Source: Oopsacas minuta
Lineage: Eukaryota > Porifera > Hexactinellida > Lyssacinosida > Leucopsacidae
DNA: 64,000 nt
Assembly (NCBI GenBank): GCA_024704765.1
Contig: JAKMXF010000013.1
Location: 21,620 to 85,619 of the forward strand
Direction: 5' to 3'
The first letter of the stretch is position 1. Every line of letters begins with the position of its first letter. Made by a program: the position numbers and the translations under genes. The notes beneath the pieces are model-generated. The model was given only the letters and a program-made list of their open reading frames with translations. It made no database searches and had not been told where the DNA came from. Shown here piece after piece: positions 34,945-46,720 of this stretch.

Positions 34945-35058
34945 CAGGGACGGACTGGCCTACGGGGAGACCGGGAGATTTCCCGGTGGGCCGATAGGTA
35001 GATGGGCCGGTGAGCTTCTGACACCCCCTACGCAAAACCTTTCAAACACAATATCCGA
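34945..35058 (+). mobile_element. hAT-like element end, cut
   Basis: CAGGGACGGACTGGCCTACG starts at 34945, a common style of hAT terminal repeat, followed by a GC-rich CCGGTGGGCCGA patch. It is cut at the N at 35059; no partner end is present. Confidence 0.55.
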
Positions 35059-35059
35059 N

Positions 35060-35437
35060 GAGTTGATTCTTGAGCCTGTAATCAAATCTGCTGGTTCATC
35101 CTTGTTCAAAAACACACCCTAGATATTCCAGCAGGACTCTGCGCCAGCGCATGCCTCGAAAGCAACTCAATCCTGGCTTTTAGGGGAAACTATTGACTTT
35201 TTGTCCAAGGAAGAATGACCTCCTTTGAGTCCAGATTTGAATCCACTTGACTATTCCATCTGGGGGACTTTACAGAGCAGAGTCTGCGGTACTACGCATG
35301 GAAATTTGGAATCTCTGCGGAAGGCTTTGGTTACAGAATGGGAGAAAATTCCGCAAGAAGAACTCCGTAAATATGTCCAACGGTTTCAAGGACGACTTAA
35401 AGCTGTAGTAAAGGTAAGAGGCGGTTATATCGAATAG
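35060..35437 (+). pseudogene. DD37D transposase C-terminal third
   Basis: It opens LILEPVIKSAGSSLFKNTP-stop, then IFQQDSAPAHASKATQSW (second Asp) and LSPDLNPLDYSIWGTLQSRV (third Asp, 37 residues later). It ends KAVVKVRGGYIE and a stop. Two TAG codons stand where the family has Trp. It is truncated on the left by the N at 35059. Confidence 0.9.
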
Positions 35438-35558
35438 AATTGGATAGGAAGATTCATTATAATATCCTTTAACTGTCAGTGAAAATTTGGATTGAAAGAA
35501 TAACTAGTTTAGGAAAAACCAGAGTATATTCGTGTATCAGAACTTAATTGTCACCCTG
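35060..35558 (+). mobile_element. 3' half of a second DD37D element
   Basis: The transposase C-terminus (35060-35437) is followed by a terminal sequence whose right tip, read inward from 35558, is CAGGGTGACAATTAAGTTCT. TA follows (35559-35560). The same tip sequence begins at 51862 (AAGGGTGACAATTAAGTTCT), so two copies of this family are represented in the window. Confidence 0.85.
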
Positions 35559-35560
35559 TA

Positions 35561-36885
35561 CTGTTACTTAGATACAATCTTTTGCATGCTAATTACTAGT
35601 TTATCATAGTTGCTAGATATTTACATGAGAATCAAAATAATTCTAAATGTTGAAACATTAGAACCAGCCATGGGCTTAAACCATTTTAAAGTAGTTTATT
35701 TGACAATATTATACAGTTATTATTTGATATTGTTCAAATTTGTTCCGTTGATAGTGAGTAGAATGCTATTGTTTGCTGTATATCACACAATAGAGATTCT
35801 TTTGTTGGTAAAATGACAACAAGTATTGGTGAAATAACAGGAGAAAATCTGTTTGAAATTTGCATAGATTTGTTGGTAAAATGCAGAATTCCCAAATATA
35901 CTCAATTAAATACTTATATTTCCATTCTATAGTTATAACTATTAAATAATATAAAAATTTTGCAGATTGTGTGTTTACTAAATATGTTTATTTACTTGGA
36001 GATTCAAGAGAATGATTAATACGTAACACAAATTACTTAGACATAGAATGCTAATTAGGTATGTTGTAGTATTGTATGCATAATACTATGCTATTTGCAA
36101 CACTATTATTGGAATATATTTGGCTTCAATGAAGTTGCAATTTCCCCATAGACTTTGGCTTATAAGCTAGAATTGCTGTAACTTTTTGTTGGTTGACCGA
36201 TTTTAGGAATCTCTAACTCAATCTTCATCTCTCAACATGCTCTATAACGGCTCATATAGTGATTTTTAACATCTTGCAAAAGGTTGGGGGGTAACATTCT
36301 ATAATTGTATTTAACCTCATAACTAACTTGATTCTTAAATTATAAACCACCTCAGGTACTTTCCATATATCTTATATTTAATATATCTCCTATTATTCCA
36401 AGAATAATAGGTATTTCAGAAAAACAATATGCACATCATCGTTTATACGTATCATTCATAAATAATGCGGGGCCTCGCCCCGATTATGCTACAAGGTTAA
36501 TGAATGTCAAGCAGAAACTGAGCTGGCGCCTATAGGTTTTTGGTGGTGCCCAGACCTCACTGCTTGTTGGGAATCTCCATTGAATTGCAAGTGACCTAAA
36601 TCATTTTTATGAGTAAATCCTCTGCGTGTCCTTTGGTTGATGAAATGGATCATTGGTGTTATATAATGAACTGATTTTGATGATTCTCTTTAGGAGACTG
36701 CCAAAACTGGAATGATTACCAGTGTATGTTTTGGCGTTTAGATATGAAATCACCCAGTTAAAATAAGGCTCTTTCACGAATAGACTGAAGCCATCATCAA
36801 GTTCCACAGATATGATATAAAGAATTACACTTTCTTAATTTATAGAATATTATTCAGTTCGGCAGGACTTCATTTGAACCAGCTA
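35561..36885. other. Unassigned stretch
   Basis: It contains 35961-36112, repeated in inverted orientation at 49489-49640, and a small GC hairpin (CGGGGCCTCGCCCCG, about 36469). A minus-strand frame at 36607-36807 is unrecognised. Confidence 0.5.
35961..36112 (+). repeat. Dispersed repeat, plus copy of the 49489-49640 pair
   Basis: By eye about nine bases in ten agree with the reverse complement of 49489-49640 across the whole length, for example GCTAATTAGGTATGTTGTAG and ACACAAATTACTTAGACAT. No coding frame is conserved. The copy lies about 400 bp right of a DD37D end. Confidence 0.85.
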
Positions 36886-37718
36886 TAGACTGATATGTTG
36901 GAAAATGCATTATCTTTAAAACACTAAAAACGGATTATATTGATCTTCGACTTTATAGTTCAAAGATGAAATAATCGATATATATATTTTTTTGCAGAAT
37001 ATGAAAAATATTGTTATGCTAAAGTTGGCTAGTACTTGAATTACAACCGAGACTATGAATATTCTTGTTTGTCAATATTCGCTTAATACACTAAAGCAGG
37101 GTTTCTATACCTGTGGTGACCACAGAAATTTTTTATGTGGATTTTGCTCAAGTTGAACTCGATGACCAATTTGACCAATTAGACCAAACTCTGCTAACAT
37201 AACCAACATCACCAAATGTGACAAAACGTGGTCAAACTTGACCAAGTATGTCGACTTGGGTGATCATGCTACAAAATTTCTAAAAGTGTGGCCAGAGCCC
37301 ATGAGATTTTGAAAACCCTGCTCTAAAGATATTCATTTTATAGTACATGTCTAACTTCAAATATTCTCATTATATTTTGATATGATAACTCCGAATATTA
37401 TTGCGCAATCTGGAAATGCCATATAGGGGCATATTGTTGATTATGTCACAATGGAACGCAATAACATATCAAATATATTATCAGGATATAGGAAGTTGGG
37501 TATGTGTTATGTATTGGCTATTGAGTTATAGGTGAATATAGACATACAAATGCAATGCATGGTCTCGGCTGTAACTCAAGAACTACCCAACTTTATTATA
37601 ATTTTTTCGATATACGTATTTCGATTATTTCATACTTGAACTCTAAAATCAAAGATCAATATCTTTCGGTTTTATAGCGGTTCAAAGTTGGAGGAGTGAG
37701 TTTCCAACATATCAGCCA
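36886..37718. repeat. Large imperfect inverted repeat around a hAT MITE
   Basis: The left arm, about 36886-37085, pairs with the right arm, about 37530-37718. Shared blocks are CTGATATGTTGGAAA, ATATTGATCTT, GTTCAA..ATGAAATAATCGA, AAAGTTGG and TTACA.CCGAGAC. The spacer holds the hAT MITE plus about 200 bp. It looks like an old foldback element or inverted duplication later hit by the MITE. Confidence 0.75.
37097..37320. mobile_element. hAT MITE with 8-bp target duplication
   Basis: The left end CAGGGTTTCTATACCTGTGG and the right end, read inward CAGGGTTTTCAAAATCTCAT, share the CAGGGTTT tip. The flanking 8-mers CACTAAAG (37089-37096) and CTCTAAAG (37321-37328) differ at one position. The 224-bp interior has repeated TTGACCAA-like words and no coding potential. 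Confidence 0.9.
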
Positions 37719-40048
37719 ATTAGGCCATCAAAGGATGTCTTTTCGACATCACCTTATTTTCTAGATGTAGAATGTGTGATTCTTTCGTCTTTTTCCGTAA
37801 CTTGATCATTGCACCAGTATATTTGCAAAGAGCATTAGACATTTGTACTTCGAATCAGCTACAATACATTTCTTATCTATTCCTGGTCCAGAAAATAATG
37901 GTAGTTTCCAGTGATCATATTACATAGTTCATGGCTAGTGATTTATGTCAACACTAAACAGGGTAAATCCTCAACTGCAGTACGAATACTGCACATTTTG
38001 ATGGGGCCTTACATCTCTGGAATGATCAGTATATATCTTATCGCTAGCATAAATGTGATCCAAGCACAGGATCCACAAATCGCACTTACACCGGAAGTTC
38101 CGATAAAATTAGTACAGTTAGCATGCAAAGTATTACGATTATTGGTGTGCCAATTAGATATTAGATAGTTAGATAACACCATACAGAACTTTACGTAATA
38201 TTGCTAAAAATTCCTGGATTTAATCTTTTCACAATTTTAAGCAAGCAACTTATTTGCGAAATTTCTTAGCACAGTCCTAATATGGGGGAGATTACCCAAG
38301 TTGGGGTCTTCACCTAAATAAGCCTATTTATATTTAACATATATAGAGTTATGGCCAGAATGAATATAATAAAAATGTAAATCTGCATGCGGGATAGGTA
38401 ACTACAAATTGGAGATGATCAGTGTCTTTATTATAGTTTTAAGATGTTTAAGAAAAAGTTAAACAGTTTCCATTGGGAGGGGAAGGTGTCTGTATCTCCA
38501 AACTTTGGATTCTGGCAATAACGCAATCGAGAGTAATCAAAAATGAAGATTTTGGCCATAACGCAGTGGTGGGTAACATATATAGGCATATGCATGTTAT
38601 TAGACCAACTCGCGTAAAATGGCCTCATAAATGAGCGCAGCTGTGCCAATAAAATAGTTAAACAGGTCACTTGCGTAAATCAAAAGATAGACACAAGATG
38701 TAAGTTACGTATAATTACCAAGAGTAAGGCATTTACCCCAATTTTACTTAAAAGAGTGTATGACCATGGAATTATCCATGATTTATGATTAGTTTACTCT
38801 AGAAAGATAGGAAATAAAGTGACTATAGCAGTAATAAAAGATATTTGATTTTCTGTTGAATCCAAAATAATGAACAATTGTGTTACCGGTATATCGAAAG
38901 CAGCATTTTCAGGCACTACACTCATAAATGAACCAATAGACTTGGGAATTGTAAGATCTAGATCGTGTAGAAACTGTAGATGATGAAATGGACAAAGTCT
39001 TTACACTAATTGGATGGTAGAATACAATGAATCATAGCCTACCTACTAAGCACAAGGCCTAAAAGTAAATCAAAACTTGGCACCATGGATGCAGTATTAA
39101 CTTAAAGCATTGATAGAGATTGTGCCTTTAAAGAATATATAAATTATACTATTAACCAGATTTTTCATACACTTGTAATACATTTTGTTTTGATATGGTC
39201 ATTTTCAATAATCTGCAAACCTTGGGTAATATGATTTACAATAACTTTAACGATTCTTGAGTTATCATTGAATATTCATTAAAATTGTCTTCCATGGTCT
39301 CTACCGTAGCTCCATAATGAGCAAACTTTTGAATGACGAATTTTGACATTTTTGTAAAGGTATCCACAGATCATTTCAATTAATCACCTCGAGGTGATAA
39401 ATGCATTATTTAACGTTCTAAGAGGCATCGAAGAATTGACAAATTTTGGCAAATAAATGCTGACTAGACACATATTTTTGGCATTTATTGGTAGAAGTTT
39501 GATGTCCTACAAATCTGCAATTTATATATTTAGCCAAAATACACTTTTTCTACTCTAAAGAATCTATGTATATAAATTCCTTCAGCTAATACTGCGTCCC
39601 TTGTACTTTACGGTTAGGACATATGTTTAGTAGGCTATGAACGAATCATCAAGTAGAAAATAGATATACTGTATATATTGGATATAGTGATAATATCAGC
39701 ACTGAAAATAAATTTTGGCTTGTGTAATTGAAAAACCTCAAGATTTTACATCGCATAGAGCAAATGAAAACTTTATTCACTCCAAGTAACGAACAAAGAA
39801 TTTTCAATTACCTTGGAGGAAACTAATTAATATAATTTGATATTTATAGTATTAAAGTCAAAGGTTGTGGGTGTGTACGTGTGTCTGCTCACTTTGTGGT
39901 ATTTCATTGGGGGGTAAGATGATCTGCTTATATGTATAGTAGGTGCATCAGTTTCCCCAAATATTAGAAACAACACTCTGTTCGCCATCTTTTATTATCT
40001 TAGCAAGTCCATTTGTTTTCTCCTCTATATAGGAAGTGATACTCAATA
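37719..40048. other. Unassigned AT-rich stretch
   Basis: No gene recognised; short frames at 37911-38168 (plus) and 38431-38670 (minus) have no known domain. Confidence 0.5.
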
Positions 40049-40050
40049 TG

Positions 40051-40508
40051 CAGTAAACTCCGCTTAATTGGGACACATTGGTTCTAGTCCATTTTTCCTG
40101 ATTAAGCGGAGTTCCCAATAAACAGGAGATTATTAAAAAATGATAATTAAGAGCATCAATTTTCTATATTTTCAGTCGCAGTCCACCAAAGCAAGTTAAC
40201 CACTCTATTGTGGGTAACACCAATCCAAAGTGAAAACTTTGATTTTTTGGGATAGTTTAGTATCTTCCGTGGATCACTGTTGATAATAAACTCTAGTAAA
40301 TAGATTTGATTTAGCCAAAGTAATCCCAAATTTAGCATATATTTATCCAAATTTTGTCAATGTACCAAGGTTATTGGAATTTCCTAAATAAGGAGAATTT
40401 TAGACCTGATTGAGTTACAAAATTTCTCGATTAACAAAATATTAGTATTAACTTGAATGGAGATCATTCCGTTAGTGGAGATTTGTCCAAATTAAGGAGA
40501 GTTTACTG
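40051..40508. mobile_element. Tigger-derived MITE, copy 2
   Basis: The left end CAGTAAACTCCGCTTAATTG is mirrored by GGAGAGTTTACTG ending at 40508. TA follows on the right; the left target reads TG, probably a mutated TA. The interior AAAGCAAGTTAACCACTC is the reverse complement of the interior of copy 1 at about 19322-19339, so the copies lie in opposite orientations. Confidence 0.85.
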
Positions 40509-40510
40509 TA

Positions 40511-41636
40511 CTCTAAATCTGTGTTATTAGCAGATACAAACCACCCCAAATATAACAAATATATGGCTTAAAGTTTCCAGTCGTATCAGATTTATACTTT
40601 TCGATAATTGTGTATAAATCCAGTTAATCCAATTGCAATGCTGTACTTTGGAATAATTAAGTTGAGGACTCCCTAAACTCTTGTCGAATTTCAATGAATT
40701 GTACATTATGATTCTTTAGGATGCAAATAACATTAAAAAATGAGCCAAGTATTGTTTCTAATATAAGTGGCAACTGATGTACGCTAATGAATAGGGAAAT
40801 GCATATCCTTCAATTGGTAGTAAAGGAAAGTAAACAATAAATTTGGGGTAATTGAGTGTGCTGATTGTGAAATGATAGTGTGAACAAAATAATACTTTTG
40901 GTCACATGATTAAACATATTCCACACCTTTTGACTGATAAATCAAAACGATGCTAGAGAATAGTTTCAAAGAATAATCAGGTATAGAGATCCATATTCTG
41001 ATATCTTCAAAAAATCATTTTCAAAATTTCAAAATCTTTCAAGATGAGGGTAGAGAATCGTTTCAATGGTTATTATAGGGTAATCTAGTACGCTGATTCG
41101 AAATTTGATTCGTCATCAACAAATTGTATATATATGTTTTCATTAAGTGTGTATCTATAATATTTAATAAGCAATTCATCAATTTGTATGTGTCTGCGTG
41201 TAGATATATTTGTTTGTATGTCTAGAATTGATTGGAGGAGCCTATTAGCTATTTTTGGGATACAGTAGTATTTTGGGGCTGGCAAGGACAAGTTCGAGTC
41301 TAGAACAAAATTCACACGAAATATGACGTCATTGTCACCTTTGTGGATTTTCCGAAAGACCAAATGACTAACCACTGCTCAGCCAATATACATGATAGAA
41401 GTTTCAAATTTGAATTACAGTATCCCCACAATGTTACAAATGTCATATCGTCATGATTCTGAACAAAAGCAAACTCATCATGGTATTATTACGTCATCAC
41501 GACTTTACAAAGAAATAAAATTTAACAATTTCTTGATACCTGAAGCATGAAGGGCCCACCAGATTACCGACCAAACCCACGTACAGAAGGCCATTAATAG
41601 GAATATAGATGGACAATTGATAATATAATCTTAAAA
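40511..41636. other. Unassigned stretch including a dispersed repeat
   Basis: 41265-41515 is the second copy of the 6835-7075 repeat. No gene recognised; the minus frame 41085-41375 matches nothing known to me. Confidence 0.5.
41265..41515. repeat. Dispersed repeat, copy 2 (partner at 6835-7075)
   Basis: It shares GGGCTGG..., GAGTCT, AAAATTCA, GTCATTGTCA and TATTACGTCATCACGACTTT-like blocks in the same order and orientation. Confidence 0.5.
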
Positions 41637-42160
41637 GTGAGTGAGGAAATGTGCAATAAGACAGAATTGCATATTCACTGAGTACAGGAATACACATGTA
41701 AGACAGAGTTACCTCAAATGATGAGTAAGGAAATATAGTAAGATAGAGTTACATTTAAAAGTGCTGAGGAAATATGCAATCAGACAAAATTACATATCAG
41801 CTGAGTAAAGGAATAAAGATGGTAGAAATTTACTTTAAGACAGAGTTACATAAAAAGGCAAGAAAGGGAATACACTGTAGTTAGAATAAGGGATATTTGT
41901 ATGACACAAAAACCTCTAAAGGTGTATGAGGCAATACACTGTAGGACAGAGTTAAATCAAAAGTTAAGTAAGAGTATACATTGTAAGACTAAGTTCCATC
42001 AGAAAGTGAGTGATCAAACATGCAATATGACCGAATTACATTAGCATGAGTATAGGAAAAATCATGCAAGACAATGTTACATCAAAAAGCAAGTAGGGAA
42101 TAAGTTTTTAGACACAGACATATCAAAAAGAGAGTGAGGAAATATGCAATAAGACAGAAT
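41637..42160. repeat. Decayed minisatellite with unit of about 40 bp
   Basis: Degenerate repeats contain GTGAGGAAATATGCAATAAG, GACAGAGTTACATCAAAAA and GAGTAAGGAATACA-like words, alternating over about 520 bp. The unit boundaries drift and no two units are identical, so the array is old. Confidence 0.75.
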
Positions 42161-42359
42161 CGTGAATTACGCTATACGGGACAGTTCACTGTATTGAACC
42201 ACGGATGAAGTCCGAACAAGTAAATAAGTAAAGTTAAATATCATAACAGTTGTGGCCTCTAATACCTGATTTACTCGATAGTCACCACCATAACATGCGC
42301 AAATTGTTTCTATGCATTCAGTTAGAGAAATAGGATAATTTCACTGTGAATTCCATAAA

Positions 42360-42430
42360 TTAGAGACAATACCATGTAATTATTCTTGGTGGGAGGCTAT
42401 AGCCCCTATACCTCCCTGGATCCGCCACTG
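42360..42430 (-). mobile_element. hAT-like element end
   Basis: Read inward from 42430 on the minus strand: CAGTGGCGGATCCAGGGAGG, a frequent terminal repeat of hAT non-autonomous elements. It abuts the C-terminal side of the hAT pseudogene and probably inserted into it. The other end was not located. Confidence 0.6.
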
Positions 42431-44400
42431 GGTCACTTATGAGGCCAGTGCTCCTCCTGCGCTTCCATGATTTTCCCGTGAGTAATATGAGACTCTTCAA
42501 AGTACAGAACATATCGCAAACCTTAGTATATCTTTTGCATACATCAACCACGACGAAGTTCTGGCGGTGTGGGTGAAAATGTGCATAGTGAGCACATGGT
42601 AGCAACTCTCAAATCGGAGTTTGGAATCCATTTGCACAGTCGCTCAAAACATCAATACCATCATAGTATTGTAGCAGTAGCATTGAGCTATCAATCCATC
42701 TTTGAACTTAACATGCAAATTATTCAGAGACTTAGTGATTGTATTTTCAGACCAACTGTGTTTAGGTAATGACAAGGGTAGAAACTGACAAAGGACTGGC
42801 ACTCGACTATCTGATCGGAACAGTGAGGTAGCGAAGAATTTGCCATATGTTCAGTCTTGGCCTTATCTTGAATTTCATCACAAATCATGCTGAATTACTT
42901 TGCTGTACTAACTTCCCCAAGGATAGTTTCGCAGCCAACATTAGCAGCTGTAATGATCAGTTCGTTATGGACGCTATGATCAGTGACGTTGCTAGACTTC
43001 TGCCCCAGGGCTAAATTTATCTTTATGGGGCTGACTTAGCTTGCTTTTCTGTTACTTAGTAAGTAATGATCTTAATGAAGTTTATCAAAATTTGTCCCGT
43101 TGACAAATCTAGCTAATGGCACTATTGGCGCATCATTCAGGGACGAATACAATATGCAAGTGGGCCTTATTGCTCTCGCGTTGCCACTATTCTTTTGTGG
43201 ACTTCTTTCGTACAAAAACATTTACAATTAGAAAATACAAAAGTCTAATTATCCTAATTTGTTACATGGTCAAATCAGGAAAAATTTCGCAAAAGAATTT
43301 ATTCTAGTGGGGTGATACATTTTGATTCACAATTCTTGTCGCAGTTTTTCTTGCCCCCAGCGCTGATTAAAATCACGTATATACATGGAACTAAGTTACA
43401 TATTATGTGTATTACAACCTTGAATTTCGAAATTCGGAAAGAGCTTATTGCTTGATCCCTGCCAAGGGCATAGGAAACAAATCCTAAGTGTTGGGGGGGC
43501 CAAGCTATAGCTCACTGTCTATATTAATGATATGAATTCCACCAAAAAATACATAAAATGAGCCTTCGAATAGATGTATAATTGCAGTAAATTGGTGATT
43601 TAAAGGCTACAAATCCATATTCACCGATTTACGAGAACTAACAAGAGGACGCCACACTTAAGGGAGTCTTTCAATACTGATCTGCTCAAAAAAGTGAAGA
43701 GGCATGAAAATCTAGTATCTCTTTAAGATATATTAAGATTTGAAAATGAAAAATTCGTGACTTCGTAGTATGAATGTGGTTCCTTATTTGATAAAAGTCA
43801 GAAACCCACTCTTAGCTATGGGCTAAACGATGGGGCTGAGAGAATCTTTGATGGGGCGCTAGCTTCATCCTAGCGCAGCTACTGGCTGTGATGGGTGTAT
43901 TCCCTGAACAGAATCCCTTTAATCTGGTATTGACCACAGAGTCATACTCAGATTGCATAGATATTATGCTGAGGAAGTTACCAATATTCTTGTCAATGAA
44001 GCTCAATTCTTCTCTATGACCGCGAAGTCCAATACCTTGATGTAAACAGAATCGTACTGACTTCCAGACAGCCGCCAATAATGGCAGTTTCCTTCAAAGA
44101 GCTTGTTAGATAGTCGCTCAGCAGAAATGCACACGCAGTATTAGTCTACATCATGCGCAGATAATCAATCATATAACAAGTTACATGAGATAAAGCTCAT
44201 AAGATTGATACTGCTTTAACCTCGTGGGACCATCACTAAATTCCAGGATCCGTTCACTGAAGCGAATGCAGATTGAGCAGCATTGTAGTGACTGTAGAAC
44301 CGACATACAAGGCAAAACATTTGTTCAGGGTAATGGAGTATTCCACCAATCATATTCTTTAAACGATTGATGCTGAACACGTCCTTTGTGAATCTCTTAG
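42431..44400 (-). pseudogene. hAT-like DUF4371 transposase (ZMYM1-like), decayed
   Basis: Read right to left in shifting frames. CISAERLSNKLFEG and the 43812-44078 frame (VRFCLHQGIGLRGHREELS, NIGNFLSIISMQSEYDSVV) match the start of DUF4371. ITAANVGCETILGEVSTAK and FSMICDEIQDKAKTEHM (about 42840-43000) hold the region of the first catalytic Asp, and ..HRQNFVVVDVCK near 42540 resembles the HxxNLxLVDxCK block. Many stops. This is a different subfamily from the copy at 23.5-24.9 kb. Confidence 0.75.
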
Positions 44401-45051
44401 GATGGGAGCGACAAGAGAATTCCTCGAGTAGATCCAGTTTCTCTACATTGGCTTATGTCAGAAGGAGCAATAGGTTTATCATTACAACGCCGCTTTGCAT
44501 AAGGAACCAAAATCATTGGTGATGACGAATCTAGCGTAGGCTTGTACTATGGCTTGAAGATATCCATTGTGTTTTGTCGTATGAAATATTTTGGTAACGA
44601 ACAGAAACTAATTAGTCTTTAAAAGGGTTGCAAACTAAAATTATTGTTTAGTACGTATTAGTAATACTAAACTATGGCCTTAGCCTCAATAAGAATTTAT
44701 TAGTCATCTAACCAAAATAGTAATGAGCTGACTGAGAGTTGGCCACTTTGTGATGATGGGCTAGCGACGCCATTGTTCGTACATCGTATACTCTTACTTT
44801 ATTTGCCTGCAAATAACTGCTCGGAAATACCGGTTTCGACACTACACAGAATTGGAGTTGTTCTATATACAAACAATTTCATATAGAAGCGTGCATCAAG
44901 TGAGGACGCTACATTAGCTCGAAGTCTGATATTGTCGATACTAGATAGATCGAAGTACTATTTTGTCGCTAGGTCTAATTTATTGCAACGGTGTCTTTAG
45001 TTAGAATTGGTTTTTAGCATCCTGGTCTAGGCTAGAATCGTTTAGGAACAA
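44401..45051. other. Unassigned stretch
   Basis: No gene recognised between the hAT pseudogene and the next element end. Confidence 0.5.
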
Positions 45052-45054
45052 TTA

Positions 45055-45284
45055 CACAGGTCAACAAAAAACTTCTATCTCTTGGCTCAGATTGTTGGAG
45101 TGTTTTTAGGGTATATCGGGGTTGCTGTATCCGAAATACTATTAGTTTTCTAGATATTACACAACCTTAAATTTTTTCGGTTTGTATGTTTTTATCAACA
45201 TTACAACTATTTGTTCACAACATAGAACCTTTATGGATTCAAAACGCATTAGACGTTGTTACCTCAATGATCCTGATGTCTTTT
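45055..45284 (+). mobile_element. 5' end of the CAC-ended element (copy of 29613-29886)
   Basis: It starts CACAGGTCAACAAAAAACTT right after TTA (45052-45054) and follows 29613-29886, with small deletions, to the transposase start (MDSKRIRRC.LNDPD). It is cut at the N at 45285. Together with 15244-15391 it confirms both termini of the family. Confidence 0.9.
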
Positions 45285-45285
45285 N

Positions 45286-45751
45286 AACCTTCGAGAATCA
45301 CAATCCCTATATTCTTTAAGCTATTTTTTCGCTCATGAAACCTCTTCTCCTTTGCCCTTTTGTGAGGATTTTTGGTATCCATCGCGCTGAAATCTTTCGA
45401 TATTCGAGATAATCGGTAGAATTGTATGAACATTTCCCGATGAGAAGTCCAGGATTAGGGCAATCTCTTCAACGCTCAAATGGGGGTCAATATCCAAAAA
45501 GTTCCAGAATTTCAGAGGCAATTTCAGGGGTGGTATCGGAAATCGGTCTTCCGATCCGAGGGCATCTTCAATGCTACCCCTACCAGCCCTCAATTCATGT
45601 GCCCATTCCTTGACAGTGGGATACGCTAGAGCTTCCCCATGATAAACAGTGACGAGATCCTCATGTATCTGGATTGGTTTGGCCCCGAGGTTGGTGAGAA
45701 GTTTTATGTAAGCTCGTTGTTCAGTTTTGCTTGATATGTGTTTTGAAGCTA
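45286..45751 (-). pseudogene. Mariner transposase, N-terminal part
   Basis: Read from 45751: (ATA in place of ATG) ASKHISSKTEQRAYIKLLTN, IQIHEDLVTVYHGEALAYPT and VKEWAHELRAGRGSIEDALG, the first helix-turn-helix. HLSVEEIALILDFSSGNVHT is the second. The frame shifts several times, then EYRDCDSRRL is reached at the N at 45285. This is the point just before the first catalytic Asp (TGDETW in the 62 kb copy). The catalytic domain is absent. Confidence 0.88.
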
Positions 45752-46635
45752 TGAAAAAGTTGACTCTAGAAAATAGGTAACATTGAAAGTAGGATAGATA
45801 AAGATAGCTAGAGTGAATTACTCAACAGCATTAAATAGGTAATCGATAGGACTATTTGGGATTCTAATATAAGTGAGGTAATGACAATCTATTAGTAGCG
45901 CTTAAGAAAGTTATAATAATACATAACTATTGACTATTACCAATCACATATTTATCCTTAGATGTTTAATTTAAACAAAATCTAGAATATTTGAATAATT
46001 AAAGTAGCTTTCAATTGTCATCAAAGAACAAAATCATAATCTTTTATATTCAAATTCAAGTGCATATACCATTAATAGAAATGGTTTTGAAGACTTTTCC
46101 TGGCAACAGTATTAGCATACATGAAGAATCCTTTGGTGTAACTCTATACTAATGAATGAATAAATACTAAATACTATTCGTTTTTACTTTAAATTACAAA
46201 TTGTATTCTAAGAGAGGTAATAAGACAGGACCTCCAAAAAGCCACAATATCAAGAATTTGTTAGATTATAGACTCATACATCGTTTCCTTCTTGAGCTGT
46301 CCTTGTTAAGTAGCTTTTTGCTTTCGCTTATGGTATTGCCTGTATATTGATAATTGGATCTAGTCTACAAATTGCATGGCCTTTTCTGGAAAACGTCGAA
46401 ATATATTCCGCAGTAGTCAATTATTAAACTTACCTTCGAAGTTTTAGCTCAGTTTCATACTCTATATTCTTATCCATAGCCCGAATAAAGAATAATTGCA
46501 TTTTCAAAGATTATGGGTGTATATAATTTTTTTCTTCATAAAGCCTATGTTCCCTGTTATGCAGCCAAATGTACTGGGACCCGTGAACCAAGTGACATAC
46601 TAAATGGTGTAGCCATTTAAAATATACTGCTGTAT
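45752..46635. other. Unassigned stretch
   Basis: No gene and no clear mariner inverted end could be recognised here. Confidence 0.5.
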
Positions 46636-46720
46636 ACAGTGAACTTCGTTTATACGAAAACATTTGATACGAATTTCTGGTCAAGACGAACAGAATTTTG
46701 CACAATTTTAGTCCATATAA
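46636..46720 (+). mobile_element. Tigger/pogo-like terminal sequence
   Basis: CAGTGAACTTCGTTTATACG after TA, followed by ATACGAATTTCTGGTC, has the layout of Tigger ends in this window (CAGT..AACTCCG...). No opposite end was found with confidence. Confidence 0.5.

Noticed and set aside
36469-36483. CGGGGCCTCGCCCCG hairpin as a terminator or regulatory element
   Set aside because: A short GC hairpin in eukaryotic intergenic DNA without a neighbouring gene; no functional evidence.
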